A stretch of DNA of 25,726 nt, taken from contig NZ_SRRZ01000112.1 of NCBI RefSeq assembly GCF_013179805.1, positions 1 through 25,726 of the forward strand, given 5' to 3'. The stretch comes from Microcoleus asticus IPMA8. Lineage in GTDB: Bacteria; Cyanobacteriota; Cyanobacteriia; Cyanobacteriales; Microcoleaceae. Under the pieces are notes generated by a model. That model was not told where the DNA came from. It did no database searches and saw only the letters and a program-made list of their open reading frames with translations. Shown here piece by piece: positions 7,368 through 14,963 of the stretch (positions are counted from its first letter, which is position 1; every line of letters begins with the position of its first letter). The translations under genes were made by a program, and so were the position numbers.

Positions 7368-8570
7368 ATGACCCGCGTTATCGGTTTGATCAGCGGCACG
7401 TCGGTGGATGGCATTGATGCTGCTTTGGTGGATGTGGTCGGTTCCCAAACAGACTTGAAAGTGCAATTGGTAGCCGGCAAGACTTTCCCTTATCCTGCTA
7501 ATTTGCGATCGCAAATTCTCTCGGTTTGCAGCGGCTCAGCTTTGTCAATGGCTGAACTAGCCGAATTAGATGATGCCATCGCCCAAGAATTTGCCACGGC
7601 AGCCTTGACAATTCAAGCAGAATATGATAGAGCCGAATTAATCGGCTCTCACGGTCAAACCGTCTACCACCGACCTGCAGGGAAAGCGCAGAAAGACAGC
7701 GCCAGTGGGTTGATGGGCTACAGCTTACAACTCGGGCGGGGCGCGCTAATTGCTCAATTGACAGGCATTACTACTGTCAGTAACTTTCGAGTGGCAGACA
7801 TTGCAGCAGGGGGTCAAGGAGCACCCTTAGTCTCAATAGTTGATGCCTGCCTGCTGGCGGAACCCAACATCAGCCTCTGCATCCAAAATCTGGGCGGAAT
7901 TGGCAATGTTACCTATCTTCCTGCCACGGGAAAGGGGGAAAACAAGGACGAGTCAGAGATTTTCAATCTTGGGGATGGCATCTCGGGCTGGGATACAGGC
8001 CCGGCGAATTCCCTGTTAGATTTGGCAGTGCAGCACTTCTCAGGCGGCACTAAGACTTGCGACGAAGGTGGAGCTTGGGCGGCCTCGGGAACTCCCTGTC
8101 AAGCTTTAGTTGAGGATTGGCTCGCCCAGGAGTTCTTCCGCCAAGCACCGCCGAAATCTACTGGGCGAGAGTTATTTGGTGTAGACTATTTTGACCGGTG
8201 TTTGGTCGAGGCCGAAGGTTACAACCTCAGTCCTGCTGACGTACTGGCTACTCTGACAGAACTGACTGTTGCGTCGATCGTTCACAGTTACCAAACTTTT
8301 TTATCGGCTATGCCCGATCGAGTTTTACTGTGCGGGGGCGGCAGCCACAATCTCTACTTAAAACGCCGATTGCAATCTCAATTGCATCCAGTGCAAGTGT
8401 TGACTACTTCTGAGGCAGGCTTGAGTGTAGATTTTAAAGAGGCGATCGCTTTCGCGGTTTTAGCCGCATGGCGGGTTCGGGGCATTCCCGGCAATCTGCC
8501 TCAAGTTACTGGTGCCCGGACATCGGTACTTTTAGGGGAAATTAACTCTTGTTGGCACAGTTGGGCGTGA
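7368..8570 (+). CDS. anmK: Anhydro-N-acetylmuramic acid kinase
   Basis: A 400-residue enzyme of the ASKHA sugar-kinase fold that hydrolyses the 1,6-anhydro bond and phosphorylates anhydro-MurNAc to MurNAc-6-phosphate, recycling murein fragments in the cytoplasm. Diagnostic blocks: N-terminal IGLISGTSVDGIDAAL (5-20), GSHGQTVYHRP (93-103), FRVADIAAGGQGAPLV (140-154), NLGGIGNVTYLP, the catalytic-region DTGPANSLLD, and LCGGGSHNLYL in the C-terminal lobe. Length is slightly above the common 370-390, with a small insert after the NLGGIGN block (GKGENKDESE). The start is ATG 7368, immediately after the heptad array and without a visible Shine-Dalgarno, so translation may rely on coupling to the PP2C gene or on an unstructured A-rich leader. 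The full set of motifs argues for an active enzyme. Confidence 0.96.
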   Translation: MTRVIGLISGTSVDGIDAALVDVVGSQTDLKVQLVAGKTFPYPANLRSQILSVCSGSALSMAELAELDDAIAQEFATAALTIQAEYDRAELIGSHGQTVYHRPAGKAQKDSASGLMGYSLQLGRGALIAQLTGITTVSNFRVADIAAGGQGAPLVSIVDACLLAEPNISLCIQNLGGIGNVTYLPATGKGENKDESEIFNLGDGISGWDTGPANSLLDLAVQHFSGGTKTCDEGGAWAASGTPCQALVEDWLAQEFFRQAPPKSTGRELFGVDYFDRCLVEAEGYNLSPADVLATLTELTVASIVHSYQTFLSAMPDRVLLCGGGSHNLYLKRRLQSQLHPVQVLTTSEAGLSVDFKEAIAFAVLAAWRVRGIPGNLPQVTGARTSVLLGEINSCWHSWA

Positions 8571-8650
8571 TAGCATAGAGTCTGAGGGACAACGGCTGTG
8601 CGTTGTTGCACCAGCATTGTAGCCAGCAGGAAAAGCATAGGAACAGCACT

Positions 8651-9100
8651 GTGGCTCACACGTTTTTAATGGAATCGGGCCAATGGACGCTCGAAGGAAG
8701 TTGGATTGAGCGCAATGGCGTGCCAATTACGGTTAAAGGCAAAACTTTAGTGAGCTGGAACCGAACAGATTGGTTCAGTATGGTGACGAAGCTCGTGTTT
8801 CCTGGAGGCGATCGCGAAGAGATTATTTTGCAGTACCGAGGACACCTCAACAGCGATGAACGGCAGTATACTTTTGTGCTCCAACACAGCGAACTCGGTC
8901 GGGTCGAGGGCGAAGGTTGGATTGCTCCCCAGTCGATAGTCCAGCGTTACTGGGTACTGGGAGACGAACGCCAACGGCGGACGGGTTTTGATACCCTGCA
9001 TCGCGTCGATCACAACCGCTACTATCACTCTAGCGGCATCATGTCTGGTCATTACTTGACGAGTACGATGGAGGCTACTTTGGAACGTCAGTCGGAATAG
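8651..9100 (+). CDS. Conserved cyanobacterial protein of unknown function
   Basis: A 149-residue protein with alternating polar and aromatic residues typical of an antiparallel beta barrel: WTLEGSWIERNG, LVSWNRTDWFSMVTKLVFPGG, IILQYRGHL, YTFVLQHSELGRVEGEGWI, QRYWVLGD, and a C-terminal HYLTSTMEATLER. There is no signal peptide, membrane helix or catalytic motif. It has the look of a calycin/lipocalin-like or DUF1579-like binding protein, but I cannot name a family with confidence. GTG 8651 is chosen because AGGA (8639-8642) lies eight bases upstream; ATG 8669 is the alternative, and the in-frame TTG 8603 is unlikely. The gene follows anmK by 80 bases on the same strand and is the last of the + run before the convergent nblA. 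Confidence 0.65.
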   Translation: MAHTFLMESGQWTLEGSWIERNGVPITVKGKTLVSWNRTDWFSMVTKLVFPGGDREEIILQYRGHLNSDERQYTFVLQHSELGRVEGEGWIAPQSIVQRYWVLGDERQRRTGFDTLHRVDHNRYYHSSGIMSGHYLTSTMEATLERQSE

Positions 9101-9160
9101 CTTTTTCTAGAGTTACCACCTGCGAGTTCGAGGGTTTGATGTGAAAATTGAAGGTTTTGG

Positions 9161-9191
9161 TAGTCGGAGATCCCGCTCAGATGTCCGACTA
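9161..9191. repeat. Inverted repeat in the gap between convergent genes
   Basis: TAGTCGGA (9161-9168) and TCCGACTA (9184-9191) form a perfect 8-bp stem with a 15-nt loop, 60 bases after the stop of the upstream gene. No U tract follows. The rest of 9101-9626 is AT-rich with stop codons in all frames; I see no gene in it. Confidence 0.5.
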
Positions 9192-9626
9192 GCGCCATTC
9201 TTGTCAAACCTCATCCGCTGTAACTAAAGACAAATATTTTATTTTGTTAAAAACTTCACACTTACGATCGAAAATTATCAAATTTTTGAGTCGAACCGCG
9301 ATAAATTATTTTTGCGGTATCTTTCTATAGCACTCAATAGATTGCTGCGATCGACTTCCCATATTGAGTCGAATCAAGAAAAAAACTGTCAAAGTTTTCT
9401 GATGGACGATGAGTCTGTGCAGATGCTTTCTACCTTCTATAGCAACCACGCCCGACCATTAGGACGTTGTTAATTGCTGAAACCCTTGATTTTGTAGCTT
9501 CTGGCTTCTCAGGTAGATAACTAAAGCCTTCTTACCTTCTGCCTTCGAGTGACGCCCCATCACCCCAACTCCTTTCCGCCTGAGGGAACAGAGTAAGAGA
9601 CAGAGGTCGCCGACTGCGACTCTTTG

Positions 9627-9824
9627 CTACTCAACGCCTGGGTTTGGTTCTAGGCCCCAATGATGTTTCAGAAAATGGCGGTACATGGTTTCCCGAAGCA
9701 TCATTTGCTCGTAAAGCTTGACCAAAAACTCTTGAGCTTGTTCGCGGCTCATATCACTTACCTGTGTTTTGAAGGAACACAGGCTAAATTGCTGTTCCAA
9801 AGACAATTCTGCTGGTTGGCTCAT
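9627..9824 (-). CDS. nblA: Phycobilisome degradation protein NblA
   Basis: A 65-residue NblA (ycf18 family), the small adaptor that binds phycobiliproteins and directs them to Clp protease when nitrogen or sulfur runs short, bleaching the cell. The signature is nearly complete: ELSLEQQFSLCSFKTQV, then MSREQAQEFLVKLYEQMM and LRETMYRHFLKHHWGLEP. Length is normal (about 60-65). The start has an excellent Shine-Dalgarno, GAGGAG (complement of 9833-9838), eight bases upstream, consistent with strong expression when induced. It is transcribed alone, convergent with the gene at 8651-9100. I searched the upstream 240 bases for the NtcA consensus GTA-N8-TAC and found no exact copy. Confidence 0.95.
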   Translation of the reverse strand: MSQPAELSLEQQFSLCSFKTQVSDMSREQAQEFLVKLYEQMMLRETMYRHFLKHHWGLEPNPGVE

Positions 9825-10151
9825 GACTTTGACTCCTCTGTGAGTAAAGGTGACTTAAAAGTGAACACCTGGATTAACCAGATTTGTAAAATGTTTCAGC
9901 GATAGAGCGTTGGTTTCGGGATGCCAGATTGCCCATCTCGCTTTAGTATATATTACAAAAGGTAACAATTGTTTGACAAAATCACCATCTGTCCCAGGAA
10001 ATAACTTACTTAGGGATAGAGATGCCAAGATGTCTGCAAAAGTTCCTTCCGCAGGCATATACAACTGTATCTACTTGTCAAGAGAAAAAAGGCTCAGTAC
10101 GAACCAAAAGAATTGAAGCCCTTTATACCAAATCGGACGGAGCTTTTCTCG
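9825..10151 (-). promoter_or_regulatory. nblA upstream region
   Basis: This 327-base spacer precedes nblA on the minus strand. A consensus -35 word TTGACA (complement of 10076-10081) is present, with TATATG (complement of 10056-10061) 14 bases further, a short spacing. Inverted words TTAC/GTAA flank AAAAG at about 9953-9965, and CTGG/CCAG flank ATTAA near 9869-9881. A 67-codon ORF (ATG 10058, stop 9855) crosses it but lacks a ribosome site. Regulation is not demonstrable from sequence alone. Confidence 0.3.
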
Positions 10152-10287
10152 GCGAGGGGGAGAGCGGGAGATTAGGAGAGCGGGAGATTAGGAGATTGAA
10201 AGATGAGGAGAGGGGAAGATTGGAAAATGAGGAGAGGGGGAGAGCGGGAGATGAGAAAAGGGGGAGAGGGGAAGATGGGGAGAATTT
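10152..10287 (+). repeat. Octanucleotide purine-rich tandem array
   Basis: Seventeen consecutive 8-bp units can be laid out, such as GAGAGCGG, GAGATTAG, GAGAGGGG and AAGATGGG, so the period is 8, unlike the 7-bp arrays elsewhere in the window. The + strand is almost free of C. It lies 30 bases beyond the exbD stop codon. Confidence 0.85.
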
Positions 10288-10318
10288 CTATTCCTCTGTT
10301 CTCCCTTCTTCCTTCTAA

Positions 10319-11047
10319 CTAATTCGATGAGCCGCCATCCTGCGGTGGAGTGCCCGCTCCGGGTCTGAAATTGGGAGCAGTGGGTGCAGGCGAAACAGGA
10401 GGAATGCCCTGATTTGTCCCAAAGTTGCTAGGCTGCCCCGGAGCGGGGAGAGGAGATTGAAACTGATTGGGATTTAACTGCTGCTGCCCCGGAGCGGGGA
10501 GAGGAGATTGAAACTGATTGGGATTGAACTGCTGCTGCCTCGGAGCCACAGGAGACGGCAGGGGTTGACCGGAATTGCCGATCGAAGGTGCCGGAGGAAT
10601 GCCAGAATTGGGAAGCGAGGGATTCGGCTGCGGGGAGGTAGCCGAACTAGGAAGAGTTGCTAGGGCCACTCTATCGCCCCCTACCTCTCTCAATTTGTCT
10701 AAAACCTCGACAACTTTGGAATATCTAGCATTTTGAGGAGCGTATAGCACTATCAACCCCGCAGGATTTTGGGTTTGGAAACTCTTTAAAACTCGATCGA
10801 GCTGTTGGTAATTAACAGGCAATTGGTCGATATAAGTTTGCCCAAAATCGTCAATGCTGACAATCAGCATCTCTCGCATCTGGGTTTGTCCAGTCTTCGC
10901 CTTAGGCAAATCGACATTAATTGCTTGCTGGCGAGTCAGTTGCAAAGCGGCCAGCAGAAAAAACGTCAAAATGCAAAATATCACGTCAATTAAAGGCACC
11001 AGTTCAATCCGAGCCTCTTCAGCAGGAGTATCTAGATTAATCTTCAT
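10319..11047 (-). CDS. exbD: ExbD/TolR-family biopolymer transport protein with Pro/Gln-rich tail
   Basis: A 242-residue ExbD/TolR protein, the partner of ExbB in a proton-driven inner-membrane energiser that usually powers TonB-dependent uptake or Tol functions. The N-terminal block ELVPLIDVIFCILTFFLLAA (15-34) is the single transmembrane helix with the conserved proton-carrying Asp21. The periplasmic domain runs to about residue 132 and ends KLREVGGDRVALATLP. Residues 133-242 are an added low-complexity tail rich in Pro, Gln, Asn and Ser; a normal ExbD ends near 135-140. The tail holds a 17-residue repeat (QFQSPLPAPGQ core, about 174-204) encoded by a 51-bp tandem repeat at about 10432-10534. 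It follows exbB by 15 bases in the same direction. No tonB-like gene is in the window. Confidence 0.93.
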   Translation of the reverse strand: MKINLDTPAEEARIELVPLIDVIFCILTFFLLAALQLTRQQAINVDLPKAKTGQTQMREMLIVSIDDFGQTYIDQLPVNYQQLDRVLKSFQTQNPAGLIVLYAPQNARYSKVVEVLDKLREVGGDRVALATLPSSATSPQPNPSLPNSGIPPAPSIGNSGQPLPSPVAPRQQQFNPNQFQSPLPAPGQQQLNPNQFQSPLPAPGQPSNFGTNQGIPPVSPAPTAPNFRPGAGTPPQDGGSSN

Positions 11048-11062
11048 CAGTTCTCAGGAGTT

Positions 11063-11848
11063 TTAATTATTAGAAGGTGAATCTTCCGCCGGATCGGAAC
11101 CTTTCAATTTCGGCTCCCGGTTCCGTTCTCCCGATTCTTGAGAATTGAGAGAACGCCTGTTCAAACCATCGGAACCAAAGGAAGAATTGCTGTATTCTGT
11201 ACCGGGCGATCGACCCTTAGCATTAGCTGCAGGCCAGTATTGCCTGTAAAGCAATTCCAGTTCATTCCCAGCTTTGCGAAATATTTTTGCCTGGTTGAAC
11301 AAAAAAGCTTGAAATATCCGATAAAACGCCAAGGTAAAAATTGCTACTACCATCCCACTAGCAGTCGTGATCAGCGCCTCGCTAATCCCCAAAGTTACGC
11401 CAGTTGTTGCCGACGTGCCGATGTCGCCCAGACGGATAGAACTGAGCGAGTTAATCAAGCCCAAAACTGTTCCCAGCAAGCCCAGCAAAGGGGCTAGAGC
11501 GATCGTAGCTTCTAAGATTTTGTCACCGCGGCGCATCGAAGCCAACTCTTCATCGGCGGCAGCTTCGAGTGCGAGTCTAAACAAATCTGGTTCGGGATTG
11601 TAGAGCCGCAGGGGTGCAGAAAGAAATCGCCCGATCGGCTGTCGGTTAGCTTGTCTGGCAATCTCGTTAGCCGCCCCCCAATCGCTGCGAGCCGCTTCAA
11701 GAATGCGGTTAACAATCTGCTTTTCTTTGCTCAGGAGGCTCGCCCAAAACCACAAGCGCTCGATAATCGTACTCAAAGATAGAATCGATAACACCAACAG
11801 GGGCCACATGGCGGGGCCGCCTTTTTGAAACAGTTCTTGAATATTCAC
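11063..11848 (-). CDS. exbB: ExbB/TolQ/MotA-type proton channel protein
   Basis: A 261-residue ExbB/TolQ family protein. Three transmembrane helices are visible at about 14-36, 111-133 and 153-178, with a large cytoplasmic segment between the first two, as in the family. Hallmark sequences are LAPLLGLLGTVLGLINSL and GVTLGISEALITTASGMVVAI, which line the proton path. The C-terminal 60 residues are polar, Ser-rich and probably disordered. GTG 11848 is supported by AGGAG (complement of 11859-11863) about ten bases upstream. It is the first gene of a two-gene unit with exbD 15 bases later. The transported substrate cannot be inferred here; cyanobacterial copies are often tied to iron or vitamin uptake (family knowledge). 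Confidence 0.94.
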   Translation of the reverse strand: MNIQELFQKGGPAMWPLLVLSILSLSTIIERLWFWASLLSKEKQIVNRILEAARSDWGAANEIARQANRQPIGRFLSAPLRLYNPEPDLFRLALEAAADEELASMRRGDKILEATIALAPLLGLLGTVLGLINSLSSIRLGDIGTSATTGVTLGISEALITTASGMVVAIFTLAFYRIFQAFLFNQAKIFRKAGNELELLYRQYWPAANAKGRSPGTEYSNSSFGSDGLNRRSLNSQESGERNREPKLKGSDPAEDSPSNN

Positions 11849-11983
11849 AGTATTTTTACTCCTGCATAACCGGCTGCGCTTGGCTTCTGTTGAACTTTTT
11901 TTAACAAATTTAAGGCCATTTAATTTTAGCTATTAATGTACTGTGCTCCGGGGTCGATCGACCGATCGCGATCTACTAATTCC

Positions 11984-13234
11984 TCACAACTCGTCTAAAT
12001 CTTGACACATATCTTGCAGCGACTGGTGTTGAAGGCGGCGAGAAGAGCGGCGATATTTTTTAGTTTGCAGCTTCGGTTCGTATTGCTGCGTACCATCCGA
12101 CTTGGTTTGCTGTTTCAAACTCGCCTCAGCACTACTAGAGTTTTGCTCTTGTTGCTGGCGGACGATCGCCTCTTCGAGAAAATTCAAGTAATAACCGTAG
12201 CGCTCCCAACCGCCCCGCACAACACAGTTAGGCTCGTCTCGGTGCGAACAGTCGCTAAACTGGCAGCTACCCAAAGCCAGTCTCTGGCGCGCTTCTGGGA
12301 AATATTGAGCTAACTCTGAGGGATCGCATTCGAGAGCCGGCTGATTAAAGCCCGGAGTATCGGCTAACAGTCCCCCGCCGGGGAGTTCAAATAGTTCGAC
12401 GTGGCGAGTCGTATGGCGCCCGCGGCCGAGTTTGCCGGAAACAGCGTTCACTCGTAGATTCAGGGCCGGGATCAGTTGGTTGATCAAGCTGGACTTGCCA
12501 ACCCCTGAAGGGCCACAAATTACCGTTATTTTCCCTTGCAAGTGACCCAGAAGAAAGTTCGGCAACGGGCTATGTAAGGGCTTTAACGGATGTAACGGTT
12601 TGACCGAATTTGGAATTTGGGGGTTATCCTCAGAACTCAGCATTGATGGCTGTATTTTATCCACTAAGCCATGAATAGCTGGTTCGGATTCATAAACTTC
12701 ATTTTTACCCTTAGCGGGGGCTTCCTTAACTCCTACACCGCTGCGGACGCTAATAAACATTGGTTCATAGCCCCAGCCTGAAAGCCGATCGCGCCACTGT
12801 TCCAACTCATCGGGCGTGACCAAATCGCATTTGTTGAGGCACAAACTCACTTCTAAACCGGTAGATTCGGCCTTGACTAAAAACCGAGTTAATGATGCGG
12901 GGTCTAAGTCGGGTTCGGCGAGGGCAAAAACGAGGAGAATGCGATCGGCATTAGCTACAGGCGGGCGGTTGAGTTCTGTTTGGCGCGGGAAGACTTCAGA
13001 AATTGCACCCCGGCGGTCAGTCCAGTCGGGTTCGTCTACCACCACGCGATCGCCCACCATCACCTGTTGGCCAATTTTTTTCAGTCGAGTGCGGCGAGTG
13101 CACAGGAGAATCGGAGAATCAGCGAGGGGAGCATTTTGCCCGTCAATGGAGGCCTCGGGATCTAACCTCACTTGGTAGAAGTTAGCCTGAACAGCAATTA
13201 CAGTACCCACGATCGAGGGCGAATTCAGGCTCAT
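11984..13234 (-). CDS. rsgA: Ribosome small-subunit-dependent GTPase RsgA (YjeQ)
   Basis: A 416-residue circularly permuted GTPase that acts late in 30S subunit assembly, checking the decoding centre and releasing RbfA. Order of motifs confirms the permutation: OB-fold N-terminus (about 1-85), G4 NKCD (134-137), G1 GPSGVGKSS (241-249), G3 DTPGF (292-296), then the zinc-binding knuckle Cys324, Cys329, His331, Cys337. Between G4 and G1 there is an unusual insert of about 55 residues (172-226), absent from typical RsgA, ending in a PLHPLKPLHSPLP stretch encoded by 9-bp repeats. The Gln/Ser-rich C-terminal 50 residues are also extra. The ATG overlaps the stop of the upstream tusA-like gene (ATGA), and AGGA lies seven bases before it, so translational coupling is likely. 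Confidence 0.96.
   Translation of the reverse strand: MSLNSPSIVGTVIAVQANFYQVRLDPEASIDGQNAPLADSPILLCTRRTRLKKIGQQVMVGDRVVVDEPDWTDRRGAISEVFPRQTELNRPPVANADRILLVFALAEPDLDPASLTRFLVKAESTGLEVSLCLNKCDLVTPDELEQWRDRLSGWGYEPMFISVRSGVGVKEAPAKGKNEVYESEPAIHGLVDKIQPSMLSSEDNPQIPNSVKPLHPLKPLHSPLPNFLLGHLQGKITVICGPSGVGKSSLINQLIPALNLRVNAVSGKLGRGRHTTRHVELFELPGGGLLADTPGFNQPALECDPSELAQYFPEARQRLALGSCQFSDCSHRDEPNCVVRGGWERYGYYLNFLEEAIVRQQQEQNSSSAEASLKQQTKSDGTQQYEPKLQTKKYRRSSRRLQHQSLQDMCQDLDEL
12563..12598 (-). repeat. 9-bp repeat within the rsgA insert
   Basis: Four degenerate 9-bp units (ATGTAACGG type on +) encode Pro-Leu-His/Lys triplets on the minus strand. The period is a multiple of 3, so copy changes would keep the rsgA frame. 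Confidence 0.65.
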
Positions 13235-13521
13235 CCTGCTTCCTGGTGTTCTGGGCGCTGCACTTTCATGGCAAAAAAACCGGAATCCGGCTCATCCGCG
13301 ATAAATTGCGTTTCGAGAATCTGGTAGCCTTCCATTTTCAGACTGTCGGGCACTTGTTCGATCGGCTCTCCAGCGTCCAGCCACACCTCCAAAACAGCAC
13401 CCGGTGCCATTTGCTCCAAGCGGAGCTTCGTCCTGACAAAATTGAGAGGACACGGAGTGCCCCGCAGATCGATTTTGGCATCTGGGGATTTAGGATTTTC
13501 AATTTTGGATGTTGAACTCAT
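13231..13521 (-). CDS. TusA/SirA-like sulfur-carrier family protein
   Basis: A 96-residue protein of the TusA/SirA/YedF fold. The sulfur-accepting cysteine lies in LRGTPCPLNFVRTKLRLEQM (about residues 20-39); the usual CPxP motif reads CPLN, so the second proline is replaced by Asn. The rest (GAVLEVWLDAGEPIEQVPDSL, GYQIL) fits the alpha-beta fold. Family members relay persulfide sulfur for tRNA thiolation or other pathways; which applies here is unknown. ATG 13521 is preferred over TTG 13569, whose extra residues are not conserved-looking. The N-terminal 17 residues are polar. The stop codon overlaps the rsgA start, forming a two-gene unit downstream of dnaJ but separated from it by a strong palindrome. 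Confidence 0.88.
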   Translation of the reverse strand: MSSTSKIENPKSPDAKIDLRGTPCPLNFVRTKLRLEQMAPGAVLEVWLDAGEPIEQVPDSLKMEGYQILETQFIADEPDSGFFAMKVQRPEHQEAG

Positions 13522-13603
13522 AATGCTTTTTGCAATCTCAAATCCTAAAAGCCTTAGTTTTTTAAACAAGTTGCCTGGAAACTGGAAAATCTAAAATTTT
13601 GTG

Positions 13604-13668
13604 TCCAATTCACACAGATTATTATTCTTTATCGAAATTTTGCGTTCAATTCGACACAGATTATTATT
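13604..13668 (+). repeat. Direct repeat of about 40-bp period
   Basis: A segment reading CAATTC, then ACACAGATTATTATT, occurs twice (near 13605 and 13646), differing by one inserted G. It lies between the tusA-like gene start and the dnaJ terminator, so it falls in the promoter region of the tusA-rsgA unit. Confidence 0.6.
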
Positions 13669-13675
13669 TTTCTGG

Positions 13676-13705
13676 AAAAAGTGAGCGCAATTGCGCTCAC
13701 TTTTT
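13676..13705. terminator. Perfect 30-bp palindrome, terminator of dnaJ
   Basis: GTGAGCGCAATTGCGCTCAC (13681-13700) is a perfect palindrome flanked by A5 and T5. On either strand the RNA forms a GC-rich stem followed by U5, so it works as a bidirectional intrinsic terminator. It starts three bases past the dnaJ stop on the minus strand. Confidence 0.9.
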
Positions 13706-13707
13706 CC

Positions 13708-14838
13708 TTATTTCTGAAACAAATTTCCCAGAAATCCTTCCAAACCGCCTTTACCGGTACGATCGCCCTTCAGCTTAGCAAGCTGCATCAGCAATTCCCG
13801 TTCCTCAGCCGTCACCTTAGTCGGAATGTCAATAGACACCGTAATCAAATGATCGCCGCGACTGACTGGATTTCCCAACCGAGGTACCCCTTTTTTCTCC
13901 AGAGTCAGAACAGTATTCGCCTGAGTTCCGGTAGGAATCAACAATTCCGTCGGCCCGTCTACGGTTTCCACTTCCAACCGGCACCCCAAAATTGCTTGCA
14001 AATAACTAATCTTAACTTCCGAGTTAACGTTAATACCGTCCCGCTTAAATAGCGGGTCTTCATTCACCGCCAAGAACACGTAAAGATCCCCGGGCGGTCC
14101 ACCCAGTTTGCCGGCATCCCCTTCATTAGAAACGCGCAAGCGAGTACCGTTGTCAACCCCAGCCGGAATTGTGATTTTCAGCTTTTTCATCACTTCTTTC
14201 TGGCCTCGGCCGCCGCAAGTTTCGCACTTGTCCTCAATCACTTGCCCGGTGCCGTTGCAACTGGGGCAAACTGAAACTTGAGTAAAGCTGCCGAAAGGAG
14301 TGCGAGTAGCGCGTCGGACTTGACCGCTGCCGGTACAAGTCGAGCAAGTTTGGGGTCTGGTACCCGGTTTTGCCCCGGTACCCGTGCAAGTTTCGCAGGT
14401 TTCTAGGTGCTTGATGCGGAGTTCTTTTTCCCCACCAAACACTGCTTCCCGAAAATCCAGCCGCAAATCGAGGCGCAAATCGTCTCCGCGCACCGGCCCG
14501 CTCCGCCTGCGACCTTGCTGTTGTTGGCCGCCGACACCTCCCTGAAAACCCTGAAAGAAGCTTTCAAAAATATCGGCAAAGCTGTCGCCGAAGTCTTGGA
14601 AACCCGGAGCGCCTGCACCGCTGACGCCTGCTTCGCCGAACCGGTCGAAACGGGCGCGGGTTTCCGGCTCTGAGAGTACCTCGTAGGCGCGGTTAATTTC
14701 TTTAAAGCGTTCCTCAGCACCGTCTGTTTTGTTGACATCTGGATGGTACTTGCGAGCTAGACGGCGGTAAGCACGCTTAATTTCTTCTTTGTCTGCGCTA
14801 CGAGAAACGCCTAATATTTCATAGTAATCACCGGCCAT
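13708..14838 (-). CDS. dnaJ: Chaperone protein DnaJ (type I Hsp40)
   Basis: A 376-residue type I J-protein that delivers unfolded clients to DnaK and stimulates its ATPase. J domain at 1-70 with HPD at 32-34; Gly/Phe-rich linker about 71-107; four CxxCxGxG zinc-binding repeats at about 148-155 (CETCTGTG), 165-172 (CSTCTGSG), 191-198 (CPSCNGTG) and 205-212 (CETCGGRG); then the two C-terminal client-binding beta domains, containing GDLYVFLAVNEDPLFKRDG. All hallmarks are intact and the length is standard. It follows dnaK by 125 bases on the same strand, and a perfect palindromic terminator ends the transcript. No strong Shine-Dalgarno is seen; AGG lies 12 bases before the start. Confidence 0.97.
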   Translation of the reverse strand: MAGDYYEILGVSRSADKEEIKRAYRRLARKYHPDVNKTDGAEERFKEINRAYEVLSEPETRARFDRFGEAGVSGAGAPGFQDFGDSFADIFESFFQGFQGGVGGQQQQGRRRSGPVRGDDLRLDLRLDFREAVFGGEKELRIKHLETCETCTGTGAKPGTRPQTCSTCTGSGQVRRATRTPFGSFTQVSVCPSCNGTGQVIEDKCETCGGRGQKEVMKKLKITIPAGVDNGTRLRVSNEGDAGKLGGPPGDLYVFLAVNEDPLFKRDGINVNSEVKISYLQAILGCRLEVETVDGPTELLIPTGTQANTVLTLEKKGVPRLGNPVSRGDHLITVSIDIPTKVTAEERELLMQLAKLKGDRTGKGGLEGFLGNLFQK

Positions 14839-14913
14839 AGAGCTGCTTGCCTGGAGGTAAATAACAAAAAGTGTACGAAAAAGAAACGGACGACCTTTCC
14901 TGAAATTACAGAT

Positions 14914-14958
14914 TAAAAATTAAAAATTAACAATGAGAATTTTTAACTTTTAATTTTT
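14914..14958. repeat. AT-rich heptad repeat and hairpin between dnaK and dnaJ
   Basis: The + strand reads TTAAAAA units (7-bp period) followed by a roughly complementary ACTTTTAATTTTT run, giving an AT-only stem of about 12 bp around a loop that includes AACAATGAG. It lies in the 125-base dnaK-dnaJ spacer. Confidence 0.6.
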
Positions 14959-14963
14959 CAGTT

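Noticed and set aside
9855..10064. Minus-strand 69-codon ORF before nblA
   Set aside because: No ribosome site at its TTG or ATG starts, AT-rich codons and no recognised product; treated as leader sequence and raised as a finding.
10140..10300. CRISPR array
   Set aside because: Units are 8 bp with no unique spacers and no cas genes nearby; it is a simple tandem repeat.
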